DNA from: Rheinheimera sp. SA_1
Lineage (GTDB): Bacteria > Pseudomonadota > Gammaproteobacteria > Enterobacterales > Alteromonadaceae
DNA length: 64,000 bases
Assembly: GCF_001669775.1 (NCBI RefSeq)
Contig: NZ_LXWK01000020.1
Coordinates: 62,001-126,000, forward strand
Direction: 5' to 3'
Shown in pieces: positions 1 to 8,644 of the stretch (positions are counted from its first letter, which is position 1; the number at the start of each line of letters is the position of its first letter). The position numbers and the translations under genes were made by a program. The notes under the pieces are model-generated. The model made no database searches. It saw nothing but the letters and a program-made list of their open reading frames with translations, and had not been told where the DNA came from.

Positions 1-487
1 TGACCGCTAGTGCCATCACCTGATAAGCCAGATATTTTTGCAGCAGTTGCGCGCTGCTGTCATTTCGTTCCAGTTTAAATTGCTGAACCCATTGCGCGCT
101 GCCAGGCCGATCGGTTTTCAGTTCAACCAGAATTTGTTCCAGCTCTTGCTGCATCACACCGGGTAAGGCGTCAGTTGGTGGTGTATTCAGTCGGATCACT
201 TTGACCCGTTTATTGGTTGCATGTTCCGGGTCCGGTTTTGTGGTCGTTGCCTCAACCTCTTCGTCAGTGCTAAAGACAAAACTTTGCCCTTCAGCACTAA
301 TGTTATGAGTGACCAGTTGCAGTTTTTCCGCAGTTCGAGCCAAGACTAACTTACTCAGCTCGCCACTTTGAGTGGTCAATTGTTGCTGCAATTGTTGCTG
401 GAACCACCATAAAGTGCCCAGTTGCCCGACCGTCATCAGGGTAAAAATGCCACATAACCCCAGTCCCAGTGCTTTTTGAATTTTCAT
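1..487 (-). CDS. Sensor protein N-terminus, probably histidine kinase (partial)
   Basis: An open frame reads leftward from the ATG at 487 to the window edge with no stop (about 162 residues). It starts MKIQKALGLGLCG, followed by a hydrophobic segment (about residues 6-28), then a Gln-rich and acidic stretch with no further membrane segment before the edge. One N-terminal anchor followed by an extracytoplasmic region is the usual start of a periplasmic-sensing histidine kinase, but no kinase motif lies inside the window, so this is inference. A GGAAG stands about five bases before the start. The gene is divergent from the lipoprotein at 827, and the 339-base gap between them carries TATCAGGA half-sites. 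It could instead be another single-pass sensor or a membrane-anchored protein of unknown role. Confidence 0.6.
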   Translation of the reverse strand, partial: MKIQKALGLGLCGIFTLMTVGQLGTLWWFQQQLQQQLTTQSGELSKLVLARTAEKLQLVTHNISAEGQSFVFSTDEEVEATTTKPDPEHATNKRVKVIRLNTPPTDALPGVMQQELEQILVELKTDRPGSAQWVQQFKLERNDSSAQLLQKYLAYQVMALAV

Positions 488-650
488 CCTGACTTCCCGG
501 TTCATCTGCAATCCCAGAATGGTTGCAGCTGCTGAGATGGCATACTCAAATTTAATGCCAACCATAGTCTTGTTAAAATATCGGTTAAATTTGAAGAAGT
601 TACAAGAATTGCTTGATGCTATGACCGCACCGGAACAGAAAAAATGCCCA

Positions 651-682
651 TATCAGGAAGCTATTATCCTGATATCAGGATA
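651..682. promoter_or_regulatory. Operator-like cluster of TATCAGGA half-sites
   Basis: The 339-base gap between the divergent genes starting at 487 and 827 holds no convincing gene. It carries TATCAGGA at 651-658, the inverse TCCTGATA at 667-674 and a perfect 18-bp palindrome TATCCTGATATCAGGATA at 665-682. Three copies of one half-site within 32 bases, in a divergent promoter region, look like a regulator binding site. The likely binder would be the partner of the sensor gene at the left edge, but that is inference. Confidence 0.45.
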
Positions 683-826
683 TTTCGGAGAGGCTCAAGG
701 TCGCAGAGTTTTATGTGATTGATATTTAAAGATAAAAATTATGGCATCAATCTTTCAATACTCAGCACACTGACAGTGTTGCAACAAGCCGCACTGCGGT
801 ATCAGTTCCAACAGAAGGAAAAAAAC

Positions 827-1372
827 ATGAATAAAACAACCAAATTGATTTTCCCTTTGCTGTTCAGTGCGCTGCTCGCAGCAGGTTGCGCTCAGGCTGT
901 TGCAGCAAAACCGGCTGAGACTCAAACAGCTGAAACCCAGACTCCAAAATCTCAGACAACAGACATCCAGCTGAAAAAAACCAACAAATTCACCAAACTG
1001 GTGCTGGTCACCAATGGCAATGCACAGACGTTTGATTGGTCTGCCGCTGATTTGGCGGATCCGGCCTCGATGGAAAAAGCACTGGCAGAAGTACCGGAAG
1101 CTGAACGTGAAAACATCAAAAAACTGTTATCGCAGATGAAAGAAGGCAACGGTCTGCAATTGGTCACAGAAGGAGATCACAAGGTGATGGTCCATCATCT
1201 GGGGTCGGATGCTGATGGTGTCAAAGTGCTGACCAACAAAAAAGTGATTATGCACAAAATCGGCGGTGGTGATGGCTCAGAGTTTTCACTGCTGAAATCG
1301 CTGCTCACAAATGCCAAGCTCAGCAAAGAGCAGTTGCAGGAATTGCAAAAATTGCTGGATAGTAAGTACTAA
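827..1372 (+). CDS. Small hypothetical lipoprotein (181 aa)
   Basis: The start at 827 follows AGAAGG at a good distance; an in-frame extension upstream lacks signal-peptide features. The protein opens with a lipoprotein signal (MNKTTKLIF, a hydrophobic stretch, lipobox LAAGC, lipidated Cys at about residue 21). A short Thr/Gln/Lys-rich linker with repeated ETQT units follows (residues 30-50), then a soluble domain of about 130 residues rich in Lys, Leu and Glu. No catalytic motif is recognised. It is probably anchored in the outer or inner membrane facing the periplasm; the absence of Asp at position +2 of the lipobox favours the outer membrane. It is transcribed away from the sensor gene at the left edge and is a plausible target or partner of that system. 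Function unknown. Confidence 0.8.
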   Translation: MNKTTKLIFPLLFSALLAAGCAQAVAAKPAETQTAETQTPKSQTTDIQLKKTNKFTKLVLVTNGNAQTFDWSAADLADPASMEKALAEVPEAERENIKKLLSQMKEGNGLQLVTEGDHKVMVHHLGSDADGVKVLTNKKVIMHKIGGGDGSEFSLLKSLLTNAKLSKEQLQELQKLLDSKY

Positions 1373-1390
1373 CCGCAAAAAAGGTGTGTC

Positions 1391-1461
1391 CACAACCGCG
1401 CACCAGCCACCCGATGTGCATCCTGGAAGATACAGGTGGCCGGTGTCGCGGTTGTGTTTTT
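1391..1461 (+). terminator. Long-loop inverted repeat with T-tract
   Basis: CACAACCGCG at 1391-1400 pairs with CGCGGTTGTG at 1447-1456, and GCCACC (1406-1411) with GGTGGC (1435-1440) nested inside; TTTTT follows at 1457-1461. It lies 19 bases after the lipoprotein stop and is a probable intrinsic terminator. Confidence 0.55.
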
Positions 1462-1598
1462 ACCCTTCATCCTTGAAGCTGCAGGGTTGTTGGCCGCCCT
1501 CGCTCACCCCAGTCACTTAGAACAGCTAAGCTCCTGTGGATTCCCTCGGTTGCCGCGGTTCCACCGTGGCCATTCTGCATCTCCAATGATTTTGGGTA
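1461..1598. repeat. Intergenic palindromic repeat family R1, copy 1
   Basis: The ends are near-inverted: TACCC...ATCCTTGAAG at the left and CATCTCCAATGATTTTGGGTA at the right. The interior reads TTGTTGGCCGCC, then a central hairpin CTTAG-loop-CTAAG flanked by CCCCAGTCA and CTCCTG. The same sequence in inverted orientation, with changed but still pairing stem bases, occurs at 30262-30388. A second left arm (CCCTTCATCCTTGAAGCTGC) is repeated directly at about 1603-1625, just after the stop of the M2 peptidase gene, so two insertions or a partial duplication occurred here. No coding content. This looks like a non-autonomous mobile or REP/MITE-like element. Confidence 0.75.
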
Positions 1599-1641
1599 CA
1601 TTCCCTTCATCCTTGAAGCTGCAGGTGCACTTTAGCCGATT

Positions 1642-3486
1642 TTACCAGCCGCAAGTCCGGCCTTTGTTTTGCTCGTCCAGATAAGTCTGCAACGGCGCGA
1701 AATAAGCAAGAATGGCCGATGAATCCATCGTTGGCTGACCGGTCAGGCTTTGCATGGCGTCTTGCCATGGCTTGCTGGCACCCATTTCCAACATAGTGTT
1801 GAGCTTGGCACCGGCTTCTTTGCTGTTGTAAATCGAGCAGCGATGGATTGGGCCGTCGTCTTTGGCAATTTCACACAAGGCTTTGTGGAATTGGAATTGC
1901 TGAATATGCGCCAGGAAATAGCGGGTGTAAGGCGTGTTGCCCGGCACATGATACTTGGCACCGGCATCAAAATCGCTTTCGCTACGGGCAACCGGAGCGC
2001 TGACGCCCTGGTATTGTTCACGTAGCTTCCACCAGGCATCGTTGTATTGCTCAGGCGTCACTTTGCCGGAGAACACCTGCCAGCGCCATTGATCAACCAG
2101 TAAACCAAACGGCAGGAAAGCCACTTTATCCAGCGCCATTTTCATCAACAGACCAATGTCTTTTGACTCGTCCGGCACTTGTTCCAGCAGGCCAATTTGT
2201 TGCAGATATTTTGGGGTGATCGATAAAGCGATGGTATCGCCAATGGCTTCGTGGAAACCATCGTTGGCGCTGCCCTGATAAAAAATTGGCAGCTTGTTGT
2301 ACGCACGTTGGTAGTAGTTGTGCCCCAGTTCGTGGTGGATCACCGCAAACTCTTCGCCGGTGCGCTCGATACACATTTTGATCCGCAAATCGTCTTTGTT
2401 ATCGAGGTTCCAGGCTGAAGCGTGACATACCACGTCCCGATCCTTAGGTTTGGTGAATAAAGAGCGGGTCCAGAAAGTCTCTGGCAATGGCGCAAAACCT
2501 AAGGAGCTGAAAAATGCTTCAGCGCCTTTGACCATCTTCAGTTCATCATACCCTTTGGCGGCCAACAGCTTGGTGACGTCATAACCCGGATCAGAATTTT
2601 CCGGCGCTACTAAATCGTAAATATTGCCCCAGGTTTGTGCCCACATATTGCCGAGCAAGTGCGCTGGAATAGGTTTGTCCTGTGGCACTTTGTCGGTACC
2701 GTATTTTTCACCCAGTTTGGCGCGGACATGGCAATGTAACGCCTGATACAGCGGCTTGACGGTGGCCCACTGTTTATCCAGTTCAGCGGCGAATGCATCA
2801 GCATCCATATCGTACTTGGACCGCCACATGGCGCCGGTGTCGGCGTAGCCAAGCTCGCGCGCACCTTCATTGGCCAGTTCGACCTGCCGTTGATACAACG
2901 GTCGCATTGGCGCTGCGGTATCGTGCCAGCCTTTCCACATTTCTAATTGTTCGTCGTAATTACGCGAACTGGCCATAGTGCCGGACATTTGGCCCAAATC
3001 CAGACAAGTGCCGTCAGCTTTACAATATTTGCCTTTACCGTACATGCCATTCAGTTTGGCGGCAAGGCCAGCCAGTTCAGCAGTTTTCGCGCTGTCGGTT
3101 GGTGCGGCTAAGGTCAGTGCTTGTTTCAGTAATTCCAGCTGGCGGCGGGTATCCGCGTCCACTTGAACCTGATTAAACCGGGCGGCTTCATTGGCCATTT
3201 TGACGATTTTGGCGGTCAGTTTTTCATTGACTGACGCCGCTAAAGCTTCGGTATCTTCGGTAATAAAGTTGTTGGCGATCCATTCGGCGCGGCCGCTTTC
3301 GATACTCAACGCTTCGAGCTCGCTGGCGGACTGTTGTAAAAAGGCTTTCGCTTGTTCAGCCGTCGGTGCTGCGGCTTCTGCTGCTACCGGTGTGCTGGCT
3401 GCTGGTTTTTCAGCTGCGGGTTGGCAACCGGCCAGCAGTGCTGTGCTGACCAGTAACGCTATTAAACTGGGTTGAAGTGATTTCAT
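1642..3486 (-). CDS. M2-family peptidyl-dipeptidase (ACE-like) lipoprotein
   Basis: A zinc metallopeptidase of the angiotensin-converting-enzyme family, expected to release C-terminal dipeptides from peptides in the periplasm or at the outer membrane. The start at 3486 gives a lipoprotein signal with lipobox LLAGC; AGGA lies about eight bases upstream. A longer frame to 3555 adds 23 residues that spoil the signal. The catalytic motif HHELGHNYYQRAYNK sits near residue 384 (HExxH), and the third zinc ligand lies in FHEAIGD about 24 residues on. The C-terminal block with YTRYFLAHIQQFQFHKALCE is typical of M2. The length of 614 residues matches single-domain bacterial ACE homologues. A 16-bp inverted repeat sits in the leader (3524-3574). 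Downstream are R1 repeats. Confidence 0.95.
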   Translation of the reverse strand: MKSLQPSLIALLVSTALLAGCQPAAEKPAASTPVAAEAAAPTAEQAKAFLQQSASELEALSIESGRAEWIANNFITEDTEALAASVNEKLTAKIVKMANEAARFNQVQVDADTRRQLELLKQALTLAAPTDSAKTAELAGLAAKLNGMYGKGKYCKADGTCLDLGQMSGTMASSRNYDEQLEMWKGWHDTAAPMRPLYQRQVELANEGARELGYADTGAMWRSKYDMDADAFAAELDKQWATVKPLYQALHCHVRAKLGEKYGTDKVPQDKPIPAHLLGNMWAQTWGNIYDLVAPENSDPGYDVTKLLAAKGYDELKMVKGAEAFFSSLGFAPLPETFWTRSLFTKPKDRDVVCHASAWNLDNKDDLRIKMCIERTGEEFAVIHHELGHNYYQRAYNKLPIFYQGSANDGFHEAIGDTIALSITPKYLQQIGLLEQVPDESKDIGLLMKMALDKVAFLPFGLLVDQWRWQVFSGKVTPEQYNDAWWKLREQYQGVSAPVARSESDFDAGAKYHVPGNTPYTRYFLAHIQQFQFHKALCEIAKDDGPIHRCSIYNSKEAGAKLNTMLEMGASKPWQDAMQSLTGQPTMDSSAILAYFAPLQTYLDEQNKGRTCGW

Positions 3487-3523
3487 CAGAGGTTCCTGTA
3501 GGCTTTTATTGTTTTGTTGGCTG

Positions 3524-3574
3524 TGCTGGCAGTCAGTGATTGCCGACTTATGCAATATTCACTGACTGCCAGCA
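3524..3574 (-). promoter_or_regulatory. 16-bp perfect inverted repeat in leader of M2 gene
   Basis: TGCTGGCAGTCAGTGA (3524-3539) and its exact complement (3559-3574) flank a 19-base spacer. It lies 38 bases upstream of the M2 peptidase start, on the transcript side. It may be a leader hairpin or a spaced operator; no T-tract follows, so a simple terminator is unlikely. Confidence 0.5.
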
Positions 3575-3647
3575 GTATTATCCTTTGGTTAAATATTTGC
3601 AAACCGGTCGGGGCAGTGACGGGTTACTGCCCCATCCGATGTTGAAA

Positions 3648-6452
3648 CTAGGTCGTTGCACCAGTTTCCGATCCTGCGTCAGTTGACGGCTTCTTCGCCG
3701 GAACCGGCGCTATATATCCAATCAGCAGCATTAATACCCCAACCACCACAAAGGATAAAATCCGCGCCATCGAACCCTGGTCGGCCAGATCAACGGTAAA
3801 CAGCTTCGCCACCACCGCCAGCAACAACAGGCCACCACCAAGCCATAATCCGCGAAATTGACGACGGGAAGCTTGTTGCATACTCATGAGTGCCAGCAAA
3901 GTCCAGCTAATGGAAAGTGTCATCTGCACCTGCGGGTTTTGCCATAAGAATGCCAGCTGATACGGAATGTCTAACAGCCAGTGCAGACTGCGCAGCAGCA
4001 CCACGTTCAGCCAGCCGAAACTAAGCAAAGCAAGCAGCTGCAAGGCGGAATTGGTCAGTTTTTGCTGTGGTAACCAAAGGTACAATCCGAACAAACAAAC
4101 CACGGCCAGCATCAGCAGATCGGGTGCATTGAGTAGTGGCAGATACCAGGCGTTTAGCTGTGCCGGGAACATTGCAACCCAGCCACCCCAAACCAGCAGT
4201 AATGCCAGTAACGGTTTCGGCAATACCGTCTGATAATCGCGAGATTCGAAGCTTCCAGGCCAGTGTGGCTGGCGGCTTAACCAGAGCCAGCACAGAACCG
4301 GTAGCATTAACATAACAAACAGGCCATAGCTGAAAGTTAAGTCAGTCAGATGCCACAGCTCGCGCCAGCTGAACATTTGCCACAAAGCCAGAGTCACCAG
4401 CAACCAGCCGGTGGCCAGATGATAAAAACGGCGCAGTGACGAATTCATCAGCTGGCGTTGTTGGTAAAGCCAAAAGTACTGCATCAGGGCAAAACTCAGG
4501 ACTCCGGCAATTTCCGCCAGGGTCAGTGGTTGCGGTGATGCCGTGCGCAGGTGTATCAGCGCTGTGAAGGGCAGCAAGCTATGCATGGCTGTTGCCAGCA
4601 CTGGCCAGCCTTTACTCAGCTGGTAACTCAACAGGCAGCTGAGCGCGAGCAGTAAAGTGAAAGTGCCGCTGTGACTGGCAGGATCCAAATGTGTCGACAC
4701 TTCCAGCCAAAAGGCCGTCAACCACAACAACCAGCCGATGCCCCATGGAAATAGGGCGGCTTGTTGTTCGTGGCCATGGCCGTATTTTTCCAGTAAGGTC
4801 GCCATGATCAAGGCTGGTAATGCCAACAACATCAGATCAATAAAGTCGCCACTCAGCAGCGGCACTGCTCCGGCGTCGGGTAAGTCAAAGGCAAAAAAGC
4901 CGGCAAGCGCCAGTAAATAAAGCAGGTAAGCCGCCAGTCTCGACAATAAACGTTGCTGACGTAACCCAAGCCACAATAATCCGGCAGCTTCCAGCGCCCA
5001 ACTGACCGAAATCCAGTGGCCACTCAGCGCCAGTGGGATCACCAGCGTGGCGAATAACAACGCCAGCGCGATTTGGCTTTCCAGATAAAGTTGATGGGTG
5101 GCACCATTCTTTTGCCACAACTTTCGCCATACCAGGCCGGCCATACTGGCGTAAATCAGCGCCAGCAGCGCACTGCTCCAGGCCAGACCATATTCGTATG
5201 GGTCCATCAGCACCGCCTGGATGGCAAAAGCCGCCAGCGGTAAACCAAACACCAGACTGCCATCAACCAAGCCGGTTAACTTCGGCGGTTGTCGTAATGA
5301 AAACAATAACGACACTGCGAGATACAACAGGAAATAACCCAGCATAAAGGCCTGCACCACAGCATAATCTGCCGGCGAATACTGCAATACTGCCCACCCC
5401 AGGCTAATACCAAAGGTAAAAACAAAACCGGTCCAATTGAGTAACCGCCAGCTTTGAAACCAGGCTATCGTCAGAATGCCGAGATTCAGCAGCAGATAAA
5501 AACTGAATAAACCGACAAAATTATTGGAACCGTCAGAAGTTAACACCGGCACCATAAAACCACCGGCAGTAGCAAACAATGCCAGTACCTGGGCTTGTTG
5601 CCTTACCGCCAGCGCCACCCCAGCGCAGGTGATCAATAACATGCCGGCAAAAGTCTGGCCGCTGCTGAGGATCGGCGCGAATTTCATCGCGGCGAATAAC
5701 GTCAGATAACAGACCGCCAGACCACCACCTTGCAGAATTAAGCCGTAATGAAAGTTACGGTTTCTGGTGCGCCAGCCAATACCAATCAAGCCAAAGCCGG
5801 TCACGCCAATAGCACTCAGTCGCGCTTCAATCGGAAACCAGCCCTGATCCGCCAGATGCCTGATCAAAAACGCCAGCCCGAAAAACAGCACCACCATGCC
5901 AATTTTCACCACCGGATTGCCTTCACGTAGATAATTCATCGCCCAGGTCCAGATGCGGGACTGGCTTAGATCGGAAATTGCGCTTTGATCCGGAGTTATC
6001 CCAGCCGTGGGTGTTGCCAGGGATGGGGCGGATAAAGATGGCGAGAACTCAGCAGTCGAAGCAGGAACTTGCAGCGAAACATGTTGATTCGCTGCTGCCA
6101 CGGGCTCTGGCGGAAACAATAATGAAGTAACGTCGATATACTGTGGCGGGCTGCCAGTTTCGGCAAATTCAGCGGCCGCAATAGTTGGCGGCTCTTCGGA
6201 CAAACTGTTTGCTGCTGTAGAGTCGGCACTTGCAGTGATGATTGCAGCATCGGGCTGCGGTGCCGTTTGCAACGAGGTTAACTTTTGTTCTGCCTGGCTC
6301 AACCGCTTGTTTAATAACTCGAGCTTTTCTGAAAGCTGCAGCACTTTGGCCAGTAAAAATCCAAAAACGGCACCAGGCAATACCGCTTCTTCACCCACAA
6401 ACATTAGTGCCGCGGCAATACCAAGGGCGGTCAGGAGCAGGATCATCACCAA
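3648..6452 (-). CDS. DUF2339 family polytopic membrane protein
   Basis: A 934-residue inner-membrane protein. A first hydrophobic segment is followed by a short Leu/Lys/Glu coiled-coil-like stretch (about residues 35-65) and a low-complexity Ala/Pro/Thr/Ser linker to about residue 160. Then comes the DUF2339 signature around IWTWAMNYLREGNPVVKIGM and RHLADQGWFPIEARL, followed by some 20 or more closely spaced hydrophobic helices to the C-terminus. Family function is unknown. Three in-frame starts exist: TTG 6452, GTG 6449 and ATG 6446. The AAGGA upstream is about 8 bases from TTG and about 14 from ATG, so the TTG may be real. It is apparently monocistronic, with the M2 gene 161 bases downstream on the same strand. 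Confidence 0.9.
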   Translation of the reverse strand: MVMILLLTALGIAAALMFVGEEAVLPGAVFGFLLAKVLQLSEKLELLNKRLSQAEQKLTSLQTAPQPDAAIITASADSTAANSLSEEPPTIAAAEFAETGSPPQYIDVTSLLFPPEPVAAANQHVSLQVPASTAEFSPSLSAPSLATPTAGITPDQSAISDLSQSRIWTWAMNYLREGNPVVKIGMVVLFFGLAFLIRHLADQGWFPIEARLSAIGVTGFGLIGIGWRTRNRNFHYGLILQGGGLAVCYLTLFAAMKFAPILSSGQTFAGMLLITCAGVALAVRQQAQVLALFATAGGFMVPVLTSDGSNNFVGLFSFYLLLNLGILTIAWFQSWRLLNWTGFVFTFGISLGWAVLQYSPADYAVVQAFMLGYFLLYLAVSLLFSLRQPPKLTGLVDGSLVFGLPLAAFAIQAVLMDPYEYGLAWSSALLALIYASMAGLVWRKLWQKNGATHQLYLESQIALALLFATLVIPLALSGHWISVSWALEAAGLLWLGLRQQRLLSRLAAYLLYLLALAGFFAFDLPDAGAVPLLSGDFIDLMLLALPALIMATLLEKYGHGHEQQAALFPWGIGWLLWLTAFWLEVSTHLDPASHSGTFTLLLALSCLLSYQLSKGWPVLATAMHSLLPFTALIHLRTASPQPLTLAEIAGVLSFALMQYFWLYQQRQLMNSSLRRFYHLATGWLLVTLALWQMFSWRELWHLTDLTFSYGLFVMLMLPVLCWLWLSRQPHWPGSFESRDYQTVLPKPLLALLLVWGGWVAMFPAQLNAWYLPLLNAPDLLMLAVVCLFGLYLWLPQQKLTNSALQLLALLSFGWLNVVLLRSLHWLLDIPYQLAFLWQNPQVQMTLSISWTLLALMSMQQASRRQFRGLWLGGGLLLLAVVAKLFTVDLADQGSMARILSFVVVGVLMLLIGYIAPVPAKKPSTDAGSETGATT

Positions 6453-6558
6453 AATTGAGTTCCTTCTTGTGGCGCTATGGCTTTTTAGTTACACAGTAGC
6501 TAAGTCATTATCGAACTGCAATCGCTGGAGCACACTGCGTAAATTCAGCGGGTATACC

Positions 6559-7242
6559 TCATTCTTTTGGCATTTCCTGCATCAGCAGGTAAAACTTATT
6601 GCTGTTACCATCTTCAGATTTTGTGGAAAAACTAAAGCTGCGACCCCGAGCCCAGGCCTGTTTTCTAAGTTCAATGTTTAGCTGCATTTCCAAGCCGTCC
6701 TTCAGATAAAGCCCGGTAATTTCACAGCCGTTTTGTCGGCAATGCACTTTATCGAGCTGAATCAAGTGCTGGTTTTCGTTTGTCAGATAAAAATCCCGCA
6801 GTCGATGTTCAGTCAGCGTAGCCCAATGATGGTCAATTTCAGATTGCTGAAATGCACGGATCAACTGTTTAGTGGCTGCGGGTTGCCATTGTAAAATTTG
6901 ATAGGTCGATTCCGGATAGTGTTGCTGCAAAAATTGCCGCCATTGCGCATCATCAACTTGCTCTGTGTATTCCCGTCCATCCTGTTGTGCCACTTCTGCC
7001 AGCAGATCCTTGCCGGTTGTGTTCACCGCGGTCTCTGAAGTGGGAAGAGCTTCAGCTTTTGGTTTTTTGCCGATTTCAAGAGCTACCGGAGTGTGAGTTG
7101 TTGCCGCTGGCGGAGAAGTTGAGATTGAGGGGGAAGTCTCGGTTGGTGGAGCTATCCGCTCCGTGGTTACCGCACGACCCAGGCAATAACCTATTGCCAA
7201 TCCTGCCAGTAAAATCAGGCTATATCGTACCGATGCCGACAT
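6559..7242 (-). CDS. Membrane-anchored hypothetical protein (227 aa)
   Basis: AAGGAG lies 8 bases before the ATG at 7242. The protein begins MSASVRYSLILLAGLAIGYC, a single N-terminal membrane segment or uncleaved signal. A Pro/Thr/Ser-rich linker follows to about residue 60, then a soluble domain of about 150 residues. Two cysteines in the pattern CRQNGC, about two-thirds along, could form a disulfide in the periplasm. The C-terminus is KFYLLMQEMPKE. No known domain is recognised. It is on the same strand as the DUF2339 gene (106 bases apart) and as the kinase upstream (139 bases), so an operon with either is possible but not shown. Confidence 0.8.
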   Translation of the reverse strand: MSASVRYSLILLAGLAIGYCLGRAVTTERIAPPTETSPSISTSPPAATTHTPVALEIGKKPKAEALPTSETAVNTTGKDLLAEVAQQDGREYTEQVDDAQWRQFLQQHYPESTYQILQWQPAATKQLIRAFQQSEIDHHWATLTEHRLRDFYLTNENQHLIQLDKVHCRQNGCEITGLYLKDGLEMQLNIELRKQAWARGRSFSFSTKSEDGNSNKFYLLMQEMPKE

Positions 7243-7381
7243 GTTCAGCTCCTTGTCTGCAAATCCTGCCGGATGTTAACAGGATGAAACAATGACGGCA
7301 AGCTACGCTCTGCCAGCAACACGCATCGGTGCAGCTTGTGTCTTTTACTACAACGATGGTGCTGGGGGGAAGCGCCACCAG

Positions 7382-8644
7382 CTATGCCGGCATTTCCAAC
7401 CTGAAGCTGGCTGACGGACTGGCTTGCTGCAGCGATAAATCGCCATCCATCGCCTGCATCAGTTGCCGCGATAAGGCCAGGCCGATGCCATTGCCTTTGG
7501 CTTTGGTGGTGAAAAACGGCGTAAACAGACTGTGGACCGCGTCTTGGCTAATACCAACGCCATTATCGGTGATGTCGAGCAAAATGCGCTCTTGCCGCCG
7601 GCTGATCGTTAAAGTGAGCAGCACTGGTGCGCTCGCTGATACTGCCTGAATAGCGTTGGTGGCCAGATTTAACAACACCTGCTCCAGCAAGGCCGGGTCG
7701 CACCACACTTCAGAGCTGATTTCTGTTTGTTCAGGCCATTGCCAGTGCAGCTGCGGGTATTGCGCCTGCAGTAAACGCAGGCTGTGCTCAACCAGAGGTT
7801 GGAGTGGCGTGCGGCAGAGTTCGCAGTGAATGGGCTGGGTCAGGCTGCGAAACCTGTCCAGAAACTGCAGCAGATGATTACCACGCTGTTGCACCGTCGC
7901 CAGCGCTAATTGCGCATCTGCCAAATCTTCGGCATCAGGCGCCTGTAACAGCTGGCGGACCGATTCAGTTAAGGATGTCATCGGCGTAATAGAATTAGCC
8001 ATTTCATGGTTCAGCACCCGCAGCAGCTGTTGATAAGCCTGCACCTTTTGTTGTTGCAGCGGGCTACGGATACTTTGTAAGGTTAGCAGATAGCTCCACT
8101 CACCCAGCAGGCGGGTGCGCACCATACTGAGAGCCAGCACATCTTCCGGCAGTTGCAGTGTAGTGTGTTGACTCGGCGGTGCCTGCAGCAAACTCCGGAC
8201 ACGCTCCAGTAGCACCGGCCCGGTTTGGCTTTGCAAACGTTGTGCTGCCGGATTTTGTTCCAGCACTTCCCCTTGTTCGGATAAGCGCAGCACTGCAATA
8301 TCCAGCTGGCTCAATAAAGTTTGCAGGTAATTGGCGCGTGATTCGGCCTGCTCGCGGGCATACAGCAGCTGACTGCGGATTTGCTGCAGTAACGCCGCAG
8401 TGGCGGGTTGTTGTTGATCCTGTAGTGACAGATCGGCATTGGCTAAAGCCTGCAGTAGTCGCTGCGTTTGTTGCTGCGGCGCCTGATACAGTTGCCATAG
8501 CTGATACAGGCTAAAGCCGGTAAACACCAGACACAGCACTAAACGCGCGCTGAAATGTTGCTCGTTGATCCATAACCAACAGGCAACAACAGTACTGCCC
8601 AGCAGCACTGTCATGTTGAGCAGCCATTGGGTTTTTGGGCTCAT
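7382..8644 (-). CDS. Sensor histidine kinase, partner of the NtrC-type regulator
   Basis: A 420-residue inner-membrane kinase. Two N-terminal hydrophobic helices (about residues 8-55) have almost no loop between them, so the signal is probably sensed in or near the membrane. A PAS-like stretch follows (about 110-150). The phosphoacceptor motif VLNHEMANSITPMTSL then comes near residue 220, and the ATPase domain has N box LLNLATNAIQA, G1 DITDNGVGIS and G2 GNGIGLALSRQLM. The H-box style (HEMANSITP) is that of NtrY-like kinases that pair with sigma-54 regulators. Its ATG overlaps the stop of the regulator gene by four bases (ATGA), so the two are translationally coupled. The divergent ABC export operon at 10375 is the probable target. 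Confidence 0.93.
   Translation of the reverse strand: MSPKTQWLLNMTVLLGSTVVACWLWINEQHFSARLVLCLVFTGFSLYQLWQLYQAPQQQTQRLLQALANADLSLQDQQQPATAALLQQIRSQLLYAREQAESRANYLQTLLSQLDIAVLRLSEQGEVLEQNPAAQRLQSQTGPVLLERVRSLLQAPPSQHTTLQLPEDVLALSMVRTRLLGEWSYLLTLQSIRSPLQQQKVQAYQQLLRVLNHEMANSITPMTSLTESVRQLLQAPDAEDLADAQLALATVQQRGNHLLQFLDRFRSLTQPIHCELCRTPLQPLVEHSLRLLQAQYPQLHWQWPEQTEISSEVWCDPALLEQVLLNLATNAIQAVSASAPVLLTLTISRRQERILLDITDNGVGISQDAVHSLFTPFFTTKAKGNGIGLALSRQLMQAMDGDLSLQQASPSASFRLEMPA

Noticed and set aside
519-722. 67-codon frame in the divergent gap before the lipoprotein
   Set aside because: No ribosome site, no recognisable features, and it runs through the TATCAGGA operator-like array; more likely control DNA.
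1391-1625. CRISPR-like repeats upstream of the M2 gene terminus
   Set aside because: Only one arm is duplicated, spacing is not regular, and the unit is palindromic and also found inverted at 30262; it is a dispersed repeat.
8100-8514. Open frames of 110-130 codons on both strands inside the histidine kinase gene
   Set aside because: They are alternative-frame shadows of a gene with clear kinase motifs.
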